Below are positions 1-10,700 of a stretch of DNA of 60,000 bases, one piece after another (position 1 is the first letter of the stretch; each line of letters opens with the position of its first letter). Under the pieces are notes generated by a model that was not told the origin of the DNA, did not search any database, and worked only from the letters and a program-made list of their open reading frames with translations. The position numbers and the translations under genes were made by a program. Origin of the DNA: Membranipora membranacea (taxonomy: Eukaryota; Bryozoa; Gymnolaemata; Cheilostomatida; Membraniporidae); contig OU612069.1 of assembly GCA_914767715.1 (NCBI GenBank), positions 26,101,387 to 26,161,386 on the forward strand, given 5' to 3'.

Positions 1-348
1 TATATTAGTAAGAGCATTGGTCTCATGGAATTTGCAGCCAAATATGAAGTGATATAAGTAAGTAAGTTTAGACACTAAGTAGTGGTTTTTTTGCTGTTAT
101 GATACTCTCACTCACTCGCTGTCTTGGCATTCAAACTCATGTCATGAAATATTTTCATTAAGAAATAAGAAGTTTTTTCTCTTCCGTGTTTACACCTGTC
201 TACCGGAAAGTGGTCACTTCAGTAGTAAATGTATTAATCACTGCAAATTTGTTTCCTCATAATCATTTGGATTATAGGTAAGAATAAAGTAAATCAGTTG
301 AACAGCTAAATCTCAGAGGCTTGATTTCTATATGATATTTTAACTCAC

Positions 349-451
349 CGGTAACATGTCCTGGTCGATGGTAGTTTGTTCGTGTATAGCCTGCTGCTAC
401 AAGAGCAACTCCGACACATGCGAGAAGAACGATGAATTGTGTGTTTGCCAT
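349..451 (-). CDS. SCP1: secreted chitin-binding-like small protein, first coding exon (gene runs off left edge)
   Basis: This is the signal-peptide exon of the small secreted protein family seen six more times in the window. It starts MANTQFIVLLACVGVALVAA, a typical signal peptide, followed by a short linker ending HVT, and stops in phase 1 at a GTGAGT donor (position 348 leftward). The start is chosen because the same ATG context and the MANTQ start recur in the paralogues. An untranslated leader exon lies upstream at about 727-757, next to a TATA box. The core exons (CLC...CPYGL...) are expected a few hundred bases further left and are not in the window, so integrity cannot be judged. No defect is seen in this exon. 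Confidence 0.8.
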
Positions 452-726
452 TTTTTTGTTCTAAAACAAAAAAACAAGCGTCTTATTATTGAGAGTGAAT
501 TAGGAAGATTTTCCAAAAAAAGTTTCACAAGAATTGCACTCAGCACATTGAGTACAGATTTGGTGTAATGGGTGTTTTCTTATGGCTAAGACCTCCTACT
601 CCTATGTAAGGTATCAGACTGGGAGCAAAATGAAAGAGTGAGGAGAAAAATAGAAAACTTAATAGTGATATTTTATTGTGCCGAAATAAAAAATTGTATT
701 TAATGTGTGAATGTTTTACTACTTAC

Positions 727-818
727 TGTTTTTGATCTGCCTGTAGAAGTTGATCTGTGCTTGTTTGAGTTGTGGAGGCTTCTTATATACTCTCTCTCTC
801 TACTTATAAATCTTATCT
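727..818 (-). promoter_or_regulatory. SCP1 promoter and untranslated leader exon
   Basis: On the minus strand a TATATAAG box (782-789) lies just downstream of an AGATAAGA GATA-type motif (811-818). It is followed by the family's conserved leader, including CACAGATCAACTTCTACAG, and a donor at 726/725. The leader exon should start about 30 bases after the TATA box, near 757. The same arrangement is found at SCP2 and SCP4. That transcription starts here is inferred from TATA spacing and conservation. Confidence 0.72.
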
Positions 819-857
819 TAACTTCCTCTACCTGTCATATAAAGTTAATTGATCATA

Positions 858-1150
858 ACACCACAGACCTGTGATTTTGGCTTGAGAGTTTTTGTGAATT
901 CCTCAAAACTAATAAAAATGCCAAGATTTTGGCAACTACTACCGGCAACGCCTTCAGAGACCACAAAAAGTGATGAAAACTGCCAGATCATCAGGCTGAA
1001 TGGATAATTAGTTTGTAATTTACGACTTCCACGGACCAGTAGTTGGAAGTGATTGTCTAAATCATTACAAGATATCTGTTTAAGCGGACCCTGAGATATC
1101 CGTAACCCAACACAAAACCAATCAGGAATACTCTAATCATAGACTTGATA
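858..1150 (-). promoter_or_regulatory. Upstream module shared by the SCP genes (SCP1 copy)
   Basis: This stretch upstream of SCP1 resembles, in the same orientation relative to the gene, the sequences upstream of SCP2 (3455-3720), SCP3 (35510-35790) and SCP4 (40570-40860). Shared landmarks are a block with GGCAACGCC, a run resembling TTGTAATTTACGACTTCC, and a distal block resembling GAGATATCCG with a CCAATCAGGA-like end. It may be cis-regulatory, or simply part of the duplicated unit. Confidence 0.5.
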
Positions 1151-1504
1151 ACAGGAGTGCTCCAACTCACTAGCAATGTGTCATCAAAGCATACATCTAT
1201 TGATTGGTTTATTTGCTACAAGTATGTAGAGAATTTGGAATCTCGAATGACAACTCATACCTCCATGCTTTTAAAATATGTTATAATATGCCCAAATTGA
1301 CACCAGTTTGTTAGCAAAGATATTTCTATAACTGAAACTAATGTTAGGCCTGCAAACACAGCAGTTGGGGCAACCCAGCAACAACAAGTAGGCAGGTAAT
1401 CTCAACAACAACCTTATTTCCTTGGATATGCTGACCTCACGGTGTATAACGTATTATGTAGAAAGAATATAAAGTTCATTTGCCTTTTGGTGAGTTGTTG
1501 GCTC

Positions 1505-1740
1505 AATATTTGGAGTAGGAGGTAGCTCTTTGTGTAGAGCGCCTGTCCTCTAACGCAATCGATGGAGGTCTCTGGTTTGAATCCTGCTGCAGACTATTGA
1601 CCACTGGACTAAATTTGATGCCCTAGGTGTGCTCCGACTTGCCTGCAAACTGAGAGAAACTTGGCGCCGAGTTTGGAGGCCGAAAAACTTGCGATTTAAC
1701 CCACATTAATACTTATAAATAATCTTAGGCAAATAAAATA
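1505..1740 (+). repeat. tRNA-derived SINE, family A
   Basis: The head is tRNA-like, with an A box (GTAGCTCTTTGTGTAGAGCG) and a B box (GGTTTGAATCC). A shared body follows, with GTGCTCCGACTTGCCTGC and an ACTTGGCGCCGAG-like block, and an A/T-rich tail. The same body occurs at 30035-30240 and, inverted, at 36210-36380, so this is a dispersed family and not a functional tRNA gene. Confidence 0.78.
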
Positions 1741-1869
1741 TTACTACGACTACATATTCTTAACAATCTGGTGGCTTTGATTTCTATTGGTAGAACATTG
1801 GCGACAGTAGACAGACAGACAGACAATTAGAGGTCTATAATATACTTCCTAAAATTACAAGTTGGAATT

Positions 1870-1985
1870 TACTATTTTGTTAAAAAGTTTGTTTCGGAGC
1901 AGAACCTGATATAATTTTGACCACATTTTTGACCCCTTGCAAAACCAATAAAGAAACTCTAAAAATACACTAATTGTGACTAACT
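1870..1985 (-). repeat. Orphan fragment of the SCP upstream module
   Basis: The stretch with CAGAACCTGATAT and GCAAAACCAATAAAG resembles the distal upstream block of SCP3 (35725-35790) and the orphan at 39610-39680. No TATA box, leader or signal exon adjoins it. A CAGA microsatellite lies just to the left (1810-1826). It is probably a leftover of a segmental duplication. Confidence 0.4.
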
Positions 1986-2709
1986 CGACAAAATTGTGTC
2001 ATTTGCAGTAAGCATTTATTGATGAGTTTATTGGTAACTGACCTACGAAAATATTTAGACTTTGGAGCACAGCATGGAGGCTAGAATAGACAGCATCATA
2101 TAGTTGATTTAGCGATGTCTTTTTTTGGCTGCATTATGTATTTGCATGTTGACACAATGAAAAAAGAGTTATTCTCAAGAGAGACCAAATTTTATACAGC
2201 TATGCAGCCATCATTGATGAGGAGGAAGCTCTACAATCATATTCAGAAGTCATTGTAACTGTGTTTGTGGACTACACAGAATGTCATCAACCAAAGAAGG
2301 ATCCTGCCAGAGATTCTAGATAATCCTCAAAATAGAAGCGAGGCACCTCAGAAATGTATTTTCAATCAACTATAAATCATAAAATAAATCATGATAAAAT
2401 TACATGCCTTTGATTGGTTTCTGATTAGTTACTTTGAATAAAAAAGAAGTATGAGGACTAATATGTTTTCTGTTAAGTGAGTGTGTCCTACATGTCATTT
2501 TTTTTCGGATATGGTAACTGGGATCGTTCATCGAATGAGGTCTCATATAATTGCCCTTACAATTTTTTCAGATTTTCAAGCCTTTCAACTAGTTAATTAC
2601 CTGCATTGCCAAATTTTTCAGTCATTTTCACAAAATATACAGGATATCTGGACTTAAAGTCACAAGATTGTTATGATCGCCTCGCGACTAAGACAATTTC
2701 ATACTAGCG

Positions 2710-2860
2710 AAACAATGGCATGGTGGCCTTCGATAAGGACTTAGTTGGTCAGAGCGCCAACCTTAGGCACACAATTGTCGAAGGTTGGGCTTTGAATTTC
2801 ACTGCAGTCTATTGACTAATGGGGTGTTGTTGGAACCCCCCCCCCCCCCTCTGCCTCCGA
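2710..2860 (+). repeat. Degraded SINE family A copy with a 14-base poly-C tract
   Basis: A damaged tRNA-like head (TTAGTTGGTCAGAGCGCC) and the family body start CACTGCAGTCTATTGAC are recognisable. The body is then interrupted by a run of 14 C at about 2836-2849. A similar 14-C run lies inside the transposon at 13264-13277. No gene is supported here. Confidence 0.5.
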
Positions 2861-3454
2861 ACAAACAGCAAAACAGAAGTTGCAGCCTCAACCCTAGAGG
2901 CAAAAAATATTTTGCATGCATTTGATTTGGCTGTGTATGATAAGAAACCAGAGTTTAATCAACCCTTATTGCAAGTTATGAGACACTTGAAAAATTTTGC
3001 TATTATAGATCATCTATCACTTTATTCATATTAGTTCAGATCTAAACTGATTAAAAACAGCTATTTGAGATGTCTCTACTGTAGTATTTTAATGATAATT
3101 TATCGCCTCCGTTTGGGTCCTATTTTGGTGGAGGAAATCCATGCTTGTTTGATAATAAATACCTCTACAAATTCCTGCCTGAGAAGTAGTTGATGCAATG
3201 GGTTTCTTGATATGTATATCGTGTTTTGTATATATGACTCGCTGTGACAGCTTGGCTGCTAAGACCGGCTGGGTTTGCTAAAGTTTCAAAAGGAGACAGG
3301 TTTCCAACAAAATTGGTTAGGCAATCCAAATTGTCGGTGTAGTTGTCAGCCAGTGGCCAATCAACACACCAATTAATCAATGCTTAATGCTCTCATGTTT
3401 TGATGACACATTGCAAGTGATATAGATCTCTCATGTGAGCAAGTCACTTTAGCG

Positions 3455-3720
3455 AAATATTCCTAATTGGTTTGGCAGGTTCAAAAATATCTCAGGTTCC
3501 GCTTTGACACATATTTCAGATTACTTTGGACAATAACTTTCAAAAACCTGTCTGTGGAAGTTGTAAATTACGAATCTTCTAATTGTCGACGAAGATCTAG
3601 CAGGTTTGATCACTATCTGCAGCCTTTGAGGGAATTGCCGGGAGTAGTTGCCTAGATATCGAGACTTTTATTTATCTTGAGGAATTCGCAAAAGTTGTTG
3701 AGCCCAATCACAGGTATGTG
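3455..3720 (+). promoter_or_regulatory. Upstream module shared by the SCP genes (SCP2 copy)
   Basis: Plus-strand counterpart of the block upstream of SCP1. It holds CCTAATTGGTTT, AAATATCTCAGGTTCCG, GTCTGTGGAAGTTGTAAA and a TTGCCGGGAGTAGTTGCC segment. The closest relatives are 40570-40860 (SCP4) and the orphan at 36475-36680. Conservation across copies suggests a co-duplicated regulatory region; function is inferred. Confidence 0.5.
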
Positions 3721-3763
3721 TAACTCTAAACGATTAACCTAACAAGAAGGGTAGAGGAAGTTA

Positions 3764-3853
3764 AGATAAGATTTATCAGATAAGAGAGGGTATATAAGAA
3801 GCCTCCACAACTCAAACAAGCACAGATCAACTTCTACAGGCAAATAACAAACA
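3764..3853 (+). promoter_or_regulatory. SCP2 promoter and untranslated leader exon
   Basis: GATA-type motifs AGATAAG (3764-3770) and TTATCAGATAAG (3773-3784) precede a TATATAAG box (3791-3798). The conserved leader exon (about 3822-3853) contains CACAGATCAACTTCTACAG and ends at a GTAAGT donor. The promoter looks intact although the gene it serves is truncated. Confidence 0.72.
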
Positions 3854-4100
3854 GTAAGTAGTAAAACATTTACAGTCTAAAAACACTTGTGATACGCTAA
3901 AACAGACTAAATCACTTTCAAATTGCACCCAGTATGACAACTTAAATCTGGAAGTAGGAGGTCTTACCCTTAATACAACACCCATTACACCAATTTTGTT
4001 CTCAATATGCTGAATTTAATTATTATTATTTTTTTCGGAAAATCTTCCTAATCCATGCTAATTAATAACAACAATGTTTAATTTTGTTCTAGAACTAAAA

Positions 4101-4724
4101 ATGGCAAACACACAAGTACACATTGTACTTCTCGCATGTGTCGGAGTGGCTCTTATGGCAGCATCAGGCTATGGACTAAGTGGAAACTACCACCGACAGG
4201 GGCATGTTACTGGTGAGTTAAAATATTATATAGAAATCAAGCCTCTGAGATTTAGCTAGTTCAACTGATATGTACTTTTTACCTACTTTTAACCCAAATG
4301 ATAACGGGGAAAAGTATTGCAGCTTTTCATTGACCCATTTCCTGTTCGATGGATGTAAACAAGATTTCTCCAGTTAAGTCTAAATTTTATTAGTTTGTTG
4401 AGAGAGGGAAACTATAAATTTCTAGTGAACCTGATAATATTTCATGTCTTGGGTTCGATTGTCATGACAGAGAGTGAGAGAAAGTATCATAGGGCAAAGA
4501 AAATTCTTTGAGTTTCAAAACCTTTTTTTTTTCTTGAATGTGCGAACACAAACACGTAAACACATTCTGCCTGTGCTGAGGTGATGTGATTGCTGCGAAT
4601 TCCATGTGATCAATCATCTTACTAATATATTTACCGAATATTTGTAATATATTTTTCAGTTAATGAGTGCCTGTGCAAAGAGAAGGGAAACAACTACTCA
4701 CCAATCAGCTCTGATGACTGCTTG
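4101..4724 (+). pseudogene. SCP2: truncated secreted chitin-binding-like protein gene
   Basis: The coding start is the intact signal-peptide exon 4101-4212 (MANTQVHIVLLACVGVALMA), which ends in phase 1 at GTGAGT. The next exon starts at 4660 after TTTTTCAG and encodes VNECLCKEKGNNYSPISSDDC. After the codon for that last Cys (about 4722) the sequence departs from the family. It reads through unrelated residues to a stop near 4830, with no donor at the usual place and no CPYGL exon before the transposon. The family form has about 110-150 residues, so this copy has lost the second half of the cysteine-rich core and the tail. It could still make a short secreted peptide. The break is well upstream of the transposon insertion point, so the transposon did not cause it. 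Confidence 0.75.
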
Positions 4725-4829
4725 ATTACTATATATTTGAAGATTCATACAGGTTGCCATAATACCAGCTCTCTGTCAATGTATAAGTTTTATTTTCAGT
4801 TACTTGATCCATCACGAGAATTGAATATG

Positions 4830-7202
4830 TGATATTCATTTGGTATTGTCTATTACAAGTCACTATGGCCTCTCTTTATTTATTTCACTGATTTATCGAC
4901 CACCAGGGATCTTTCCTGTTTTGGTACAATAACACTGCTTGTCGGTCTCTCAGCAAGCAAAATGAGTAGCAGCTGGAAAACAATCTGAATAATCTCATAA
5001 ATCTCATAACCAAAAGTCTCTATAAGGAAAAAATTGTATATAAAAAGATACAACATACAGTAGTGCACATACCACATCGGGTCACACAGGTCTTCAGGTA
5101 GAAACCATGAGTCAAGCGCAGTGTGATGGCGTTCTCCAGTACAAGCATCTCATTGCCGGCCCCAGCAGCATAAAGCCACCCTGTGTGTTGATGAGCACTC
5201 AATCGATCTCATCGATCCCTCAGTGCATTTTGGCAGTTTTGGTGTTTTGACAAAATTGGTGGGTCTACTCTGTTGCGCAACCAGGGAGGCTGCCACCCCT
5301 TCATTGTTTCAGTGCAACAATGCCCGCCCCATCACTCTCATGCTTATACGCTAAGCCAAACCAGTGCAGATAGCTTTGCTTTCGATCAACTCATTGGCCG
5401 AAAGTGGCTATAGTCAAGGCATCCGCCCCTTGTGCCATAGTTCACTACTCAAATTCGCCGCATTCAAGTCAGTGAGTTGACTGGATTGCGCTACAGCCAG
5501 TGGGCTGACTGTGATCTCCTGTGTCTAATCATATGTCTGCAACTTCTCCGATCTAACTCAGACTCAGTTTGATTTTCAGAGAATAACCTACTTTAATGGG
5601 GTTTTGTCAGGAGTTGTCCCTTATTATAGGGGGCGCTGAACAGATGAGACCATAAATTGGCATTTTTTTATATAAGCTATCATTGGAGCAGATCACATTT
5701 TTTGGTCTGGATTAGATAGACACAAAATGAGGGTAATTTCATAGGCAGATTATGCTGACCCACTTTATGAGACAACAATTGTCTGCGAATATAATTTTTT
5801 ATTTATTATATTTTATTATATTTCATAATAAATATATCATTAAAAAAAGAGAAATAATGATATTCCAGCTTTGAATTTTGAATATTATATAAATCCAACC
5901 TGAAAATAATGATTGCAGAAAAGAAATTCAGAATAACAGATATATATTTTATGTTATTGTAATACAAAACAATTCAATATTTAATACAATAACTTCATAT
6001 ATATATGGAATTCTTTTGCAAAACAAATATAGCTGTGTATTTAATGACACCGTTCTTCCTGATACTGAATTTCATTATGATTGATCAAGTTTTTTATAGT
6101 TTAATGTATTATTATCTAATTTTAATTGTATTAAAAATTAAGATTTTCTGATACTTTCTTATTTCAACGTCAGGTCAGGTTTTTGGATTGCCGAATAAAA
6201 ATATCAATTGTAGTAAGCAGAAACCGAGGAGTTTTCACAGCAAAAGGTCTCATCTGCTTCCTTCAAGGCTTATATAAAACTTAGCAAAAGTATGGTCTCA
6301 TCTGTAAATAATCAAAGGAGATTACTACAAAAAACATTACCCCATTTGAGTATTACAGTCATAATCCTGCTCAGCCTTCTATCTCGAACAGTCTGCCAAT
6401 CATCACTTAATCCCCTCAATCTAATCCTTACAAGGATTTAACAAAGGGAATTGAATGCTGGCCAACTCCACACAACAAGGTGAGTGTGTTAAACCCCCGC
6501 TTACCAGCAATAGGATGACTTAGCTTTTGCAACTGATTTCTTGGTTTATGACTACTTGGATGATTCCTCCAGTAATAATGAAGCTTTTAAAGCATCCAAG
6601 TAGATATTATTATCATTATTACTATTTTATAAAGCCCCTTAGCTCTGTGTATTTTATATAATGACTTAGTAAAGTCAAATCAAAAGTAGTTGAATTCGAG
6701 GAATTCAGATGTTAAAGCTCTTTCTTTTGTTCTTACATTGTTCCCCAATAACAAAATAAAACAATATTTATTTATTATTGATAATTAAAATAAAACCATG
6801 AAAACCCTCATATTGAATATATATGTTTATTACCAATAACTCTACTTTGTTGACAGATGGGTGATTTATTCTGCGGCTAAAACAGCAACCATAATAACAA
6901 CATATACAACATTATTCTTTGATCAATATGATTCAATTACTACCGTTGAGCATTTCCTAACACTTTAAATGCAAATTTTCCTTTGTTTATATAGTTATGG
7001 AGATGCAATCAAAGAAAGATTACTATCTTCACATATCCAGTTCATGTATATTAGAATAGAAAATTGTCGACAAGAAAATTTTTTTTTATAATTTCATCAA
7101 TTTTTCTTAGTTTGTTCTTTTCTGGTGATTTTGATATATAACGCCATCTAGTCATCAGATATTGTTATAACTTGTAGTATGTGGAAATCTGTTGCAGATG
7201 AG
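4830..7202. other. Intergenic stretch between SCP2 and the giant transposon
   Basis: I see no supportable gene here. The first part (about 5200-5540) is richer in G and C than its surroundings but has no long open frame. About 5780-6850 is very AT-rich with simple A/T runs. No missing SCP2 exon (CPYGL-type) is seen on either strand. Confidence 0.5.
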
Positions 7203-7210
7203 GTAGCAGT
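7203..7210. other. Left target-site duplication GTAGCAGT
   Basis: Eight bases directly outside the left TIR. The identical GTAGCAGT lies directly outside the right TIR at 31904-31911. An 8-bp duplication is what P-superfamily transposases make. Confidence 0.92.
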
Positions 7211-7705
7211 CATAGGCATCTGGAGTTACAAGCATGTCCAGTATCAACCACCCCCTTTCCCTCTCAAGGTGTAGCACACTTGAGTTTCAAACAAAATCAC
7301 TCACTAAAACTTTTGCACTCTGTTCACTCTAATAAGCTGTGTCTTTTACAATGGTTTCCAATCCTCTACTTGCTCTTTTACAGGTGCTGTGGATGAAAAT
7401 GTTCTGAAAGATTCCCAATTTCTCTCAGAATCCTGCCATTGACGCCATGTTGATAACCCAAACTGAAGCTTTCAAAAAATACTTTTTATAATGAATTTTT
7501 CTTCACTGAATCTGTTTTTGTTTATCAAAATCAAAGTTATATTTTGTTTCTGTATTTAAAAAATGTCTATTTCATTGTTTTCAATCGTATTTCAATAAAC
7601 TAAATAATATTTCAAATAAACAAAAGGGACGTCTTCGTTCATCGACTCTCCCATTGGCTTACTGCTATTAAACCACTATGGCGGTTTCCTTTTGGGAATT
7701 CCCAG
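7211..7705 (+). repeat. Left terminal inverted repeat, 495 bp
   Basis: The reverse complement of 31409-31903, with very few differences. One visible change is GTGC versus GTGT near 7316. It starts CATAGGCATCTGGAGTTAC and ends TTTTGGGAATTCCCAG. The inner part has a CCATTGGC (inverted CCAAT box) and a CTATGGCGG motif about 100 bases before the transposase ATG, so it may also act as promoter. Confidence 0.93.
7640..7690 (+). promoter_or_regulatory. Candidate TIR-borne promoter of the transposase
   Basis: Near the inner edge of the TIR are a CCATTGGC (inverted CCAAT box, about 7650-7657) and ACCACTATGGCGG (about 7671-7683), which resembles a YY1/initiator-type site. There is no TATA box. The transposase ATG follows about 100 bases later. 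The same sequence faces the helicase gene in the other TIR. The promoter role is inferred. Confidence 0.4.
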
Positions 7706-7783
7706 AATAACAACAGTACTGCATTGACTGCATTTTGGCGGTCTCATTACCATATTCATTATCACTTGTATTATGAGGGGAAA

Positions 7784-10700
7784 ATGCCGCCTAAGGCAAA
7801 ATATGATCAGAAACTCTGGCAGGCCCAGTCCAGTGGCGGAAAAACAAGTGCTAGTAAATGGTAAGAGTTTTGGATTATAGAGTTTGCTTAGTTGGCTAAT
7901 AAATACAGTATGAGTATTTCAATTTACCATTTTAGTTGCTTGTGTGTAAAAATGCTGGTAATTACCAAAGATTCAGAGTGCTTATAACAAAGCAAGTGTG
8001 TGTTTCTCACCAACCACTTGTTGAATGTTCATCATTATCATTAATTAACTGTGCCACAAACTCTGGCAGGCCCAGTCCAGTGGGGGGGAAAACAAGTGCT
8101 AGTAAATGGTGAGAGTTTTGGATTGTAGAGTTTGCTTAGTTGGCTAATAAATACAGTGAGAGTATTTCAATTTACCATTTTAGTTGCTTGTGTGTAAAAA
8201 TGCTGGTAATTACCAAAGATTCTGAGTGCGTATAACAAAGCAAGTGTGTGTTTCTCACCAACCACTTGTTGAATGTTCATCATAACATTAATTAAATTGT
8301 GCCACTCAGGTTGAAGCGTCACTATATGACCCAGCAGCCAGTGCAACTCCAAACCTGTTGTTCAACTCAGAGCGTTTACGCTGACTTTGGCACTCTATAT
8401 AAGAATGGGCCAAATATCTCTCCTAAAGCCTTCAATCAGGTAGTCCTGAAGGTGAGTCCTCAGAGTTAATTTTATAAACTGTATAAAGTTTTTTTTTAAT
8501 GAATGCTTAGGTGCCTTGCCTACCTAATCTACCAGTTACTGAGTTTTCATTCTTCTAGTTGGATACAGTTAGAGTGATGGTTGCTGTTTTAAAATGCAAC
8601 GTTTTATGTGTCATAGCTGTTATGACTTGATCGGCTTAATAAAGTTGAATATATTATACAGAAATGCTGGTACAATTCTCAGCCAAAATATTATGTGTCA
8701 GGCAATGTTATGAGCCTACTTGTCTCTAAGGAAGGAAACACCAAAACATGCTATTCTCTGTAGGAATTTCCTGCCGCGTCTATCCAACGGAGGTATATTG
8801 CGAAGGCCGGTACCAGGCAAGTGTTTGTGGGACTGATGAAAGTGGGAACCAATCCACAAACCAGTGCAGACCACACATACAACCAGAGCAGGACACAAAG
8901 CAATTCCTCCGACCATGGATATGTAAAGGTAAAGTTGTCAATCTAAGTGGGGGGTGCAATGGTGGTCTAAAGTATAAAGTGTAAAGAAATTTCATCAGAG
9001 AAAAAAACACACAAAAAAAGGGTGCCAACAAATGGGTTACGTCTCGTCTGTCGTCTACGTCGTAAATGGATTATAACAGTAATTCACTCTGCCTAACCGG
9101 TAAAATTTCAGACAAAAGTAATTCCAATACAAACATACTGATATGTACCATACACCGAAAACTTTTGAATTCCATATAGGGGCAAGCCAGGCATTTTATT
9201 TGACCATCCTCATATAAAACTCATCCCATGCTACTCTCTATTCCAGTCTTGTATTTTGAGAACATTCAAATTGTTCTGACCAGATTTTACTATCATCTTC
9301 CATTGATCCAGTGTATTTGTTGAGTAGAGTATGCAAGAGAGTGCTTTGACTGTTTACATACAAGGAGCAATCATTCATAAGAATTATTTTGTTATTGCAA
9401 AATTGTAACTTGTAGTCGGCTACCCACTTGCAATGAAGCGACGGCTCACAGTTTTCAGGATATAATTATGTTTGGCACCATTGTTCAGTTACCCACAATT
9501 ACCTAAAGCTGTCGCTCTGGTCTGAGAACTGCAACTGTTGAATTTACTTTTTTTTATGTAGCGTTGTCTACCACGCAAAGCACTTGGAGAAATAACTAAT
9601 AGCAGTCAGCCGACGGCAGCAACACCTCCTCCGCCACAGAAAGCTGAAACAACAGCAAATGACAGTGACTGTTCAAACTCTGCTCCCAGCAACGGAGACA
9701 CCGATCACGGTGAGGGAAGAGGGCATTTATTCATTTGTTAATCATTTGTTAATAGAGCTGAACTGGATTTGAGATAATGCAGTATGATACAAACATGTGC
9801 ACTATTGAACGCCAGATCTCCTTTTTAAACTTGAATAGACTAATGTATATTTTGCTGAGATCCATCGATCCTACTTTGAGGCTATTTAATCCATGATCTC
9901 GAGTAGTGAAGTAGTGAGACTTTGGGTTTATGTCGAGAAACCATGCTAAGCTTTTCAATTATTCATAATATGTTACCATTTTGACCCTCATCGAACTATG
10001 TGTGTGTGAATTGACCAGATTCAGAAAGTGATGATGAAGGTAGAGATGTTGACCAGGGGGATGAGGAGTACGTACCATTCACCTCAGACGACGAATCAGA
10101 ATCAGAAGAACAACCTGACGTCACCGAAACCACTCCAGCTCCAGTACCAGCCATCTCTTGGGAGGATCTGCTTCCTGCAGAGTTGCGGCAGGATGAGGAG
10201 TGGAAACATTTCTATTCGCAACAGCTAAAGAATTGTGGGAAATATCATAGATGGAGTATAAGGTAAGTCAAGATATACACTGTCTGACAAAAATACTGTT
10301 GCCCTCGAGAGGACTGTGATTAATATATGACACTTGTTGCATCCTATGTATTTAGACAATCCTCTTTTTGATACAGACTTAATATTGCATAGGGTAGTGA
10401 TAACAACACTTATTTATCATTTAGACTAAGATGACGCCAGAAATTTGGTTTGACTTAGAATGACAACGCTCAATGTGCACATGGTGAGACAATGCATTTT
10501 CTTAATGATTTTTTTCAGCGTACTCCAGACATCTCTGGATATGTACACAAGATCTCCACAAGGTTACAGCAACAGGCGGAAGGCTGGTACCTTAAAACTT
10601 CCACATCCAAAACACTTGCAGAAGATAAAGAACTATGTTTCACAAACTCCAGGGTTAAACCATGAAAACCTTCACTGGATGCTGCTGGAGGCAGACAGGC

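Noticed and set aside
8716-9031. Overlapping small open frames on both strands around 8.7-9.0 kb
   Set aside because: They cover transposase exon 3 in wrong frames; the spliced frame gives the RFX-like continuation.
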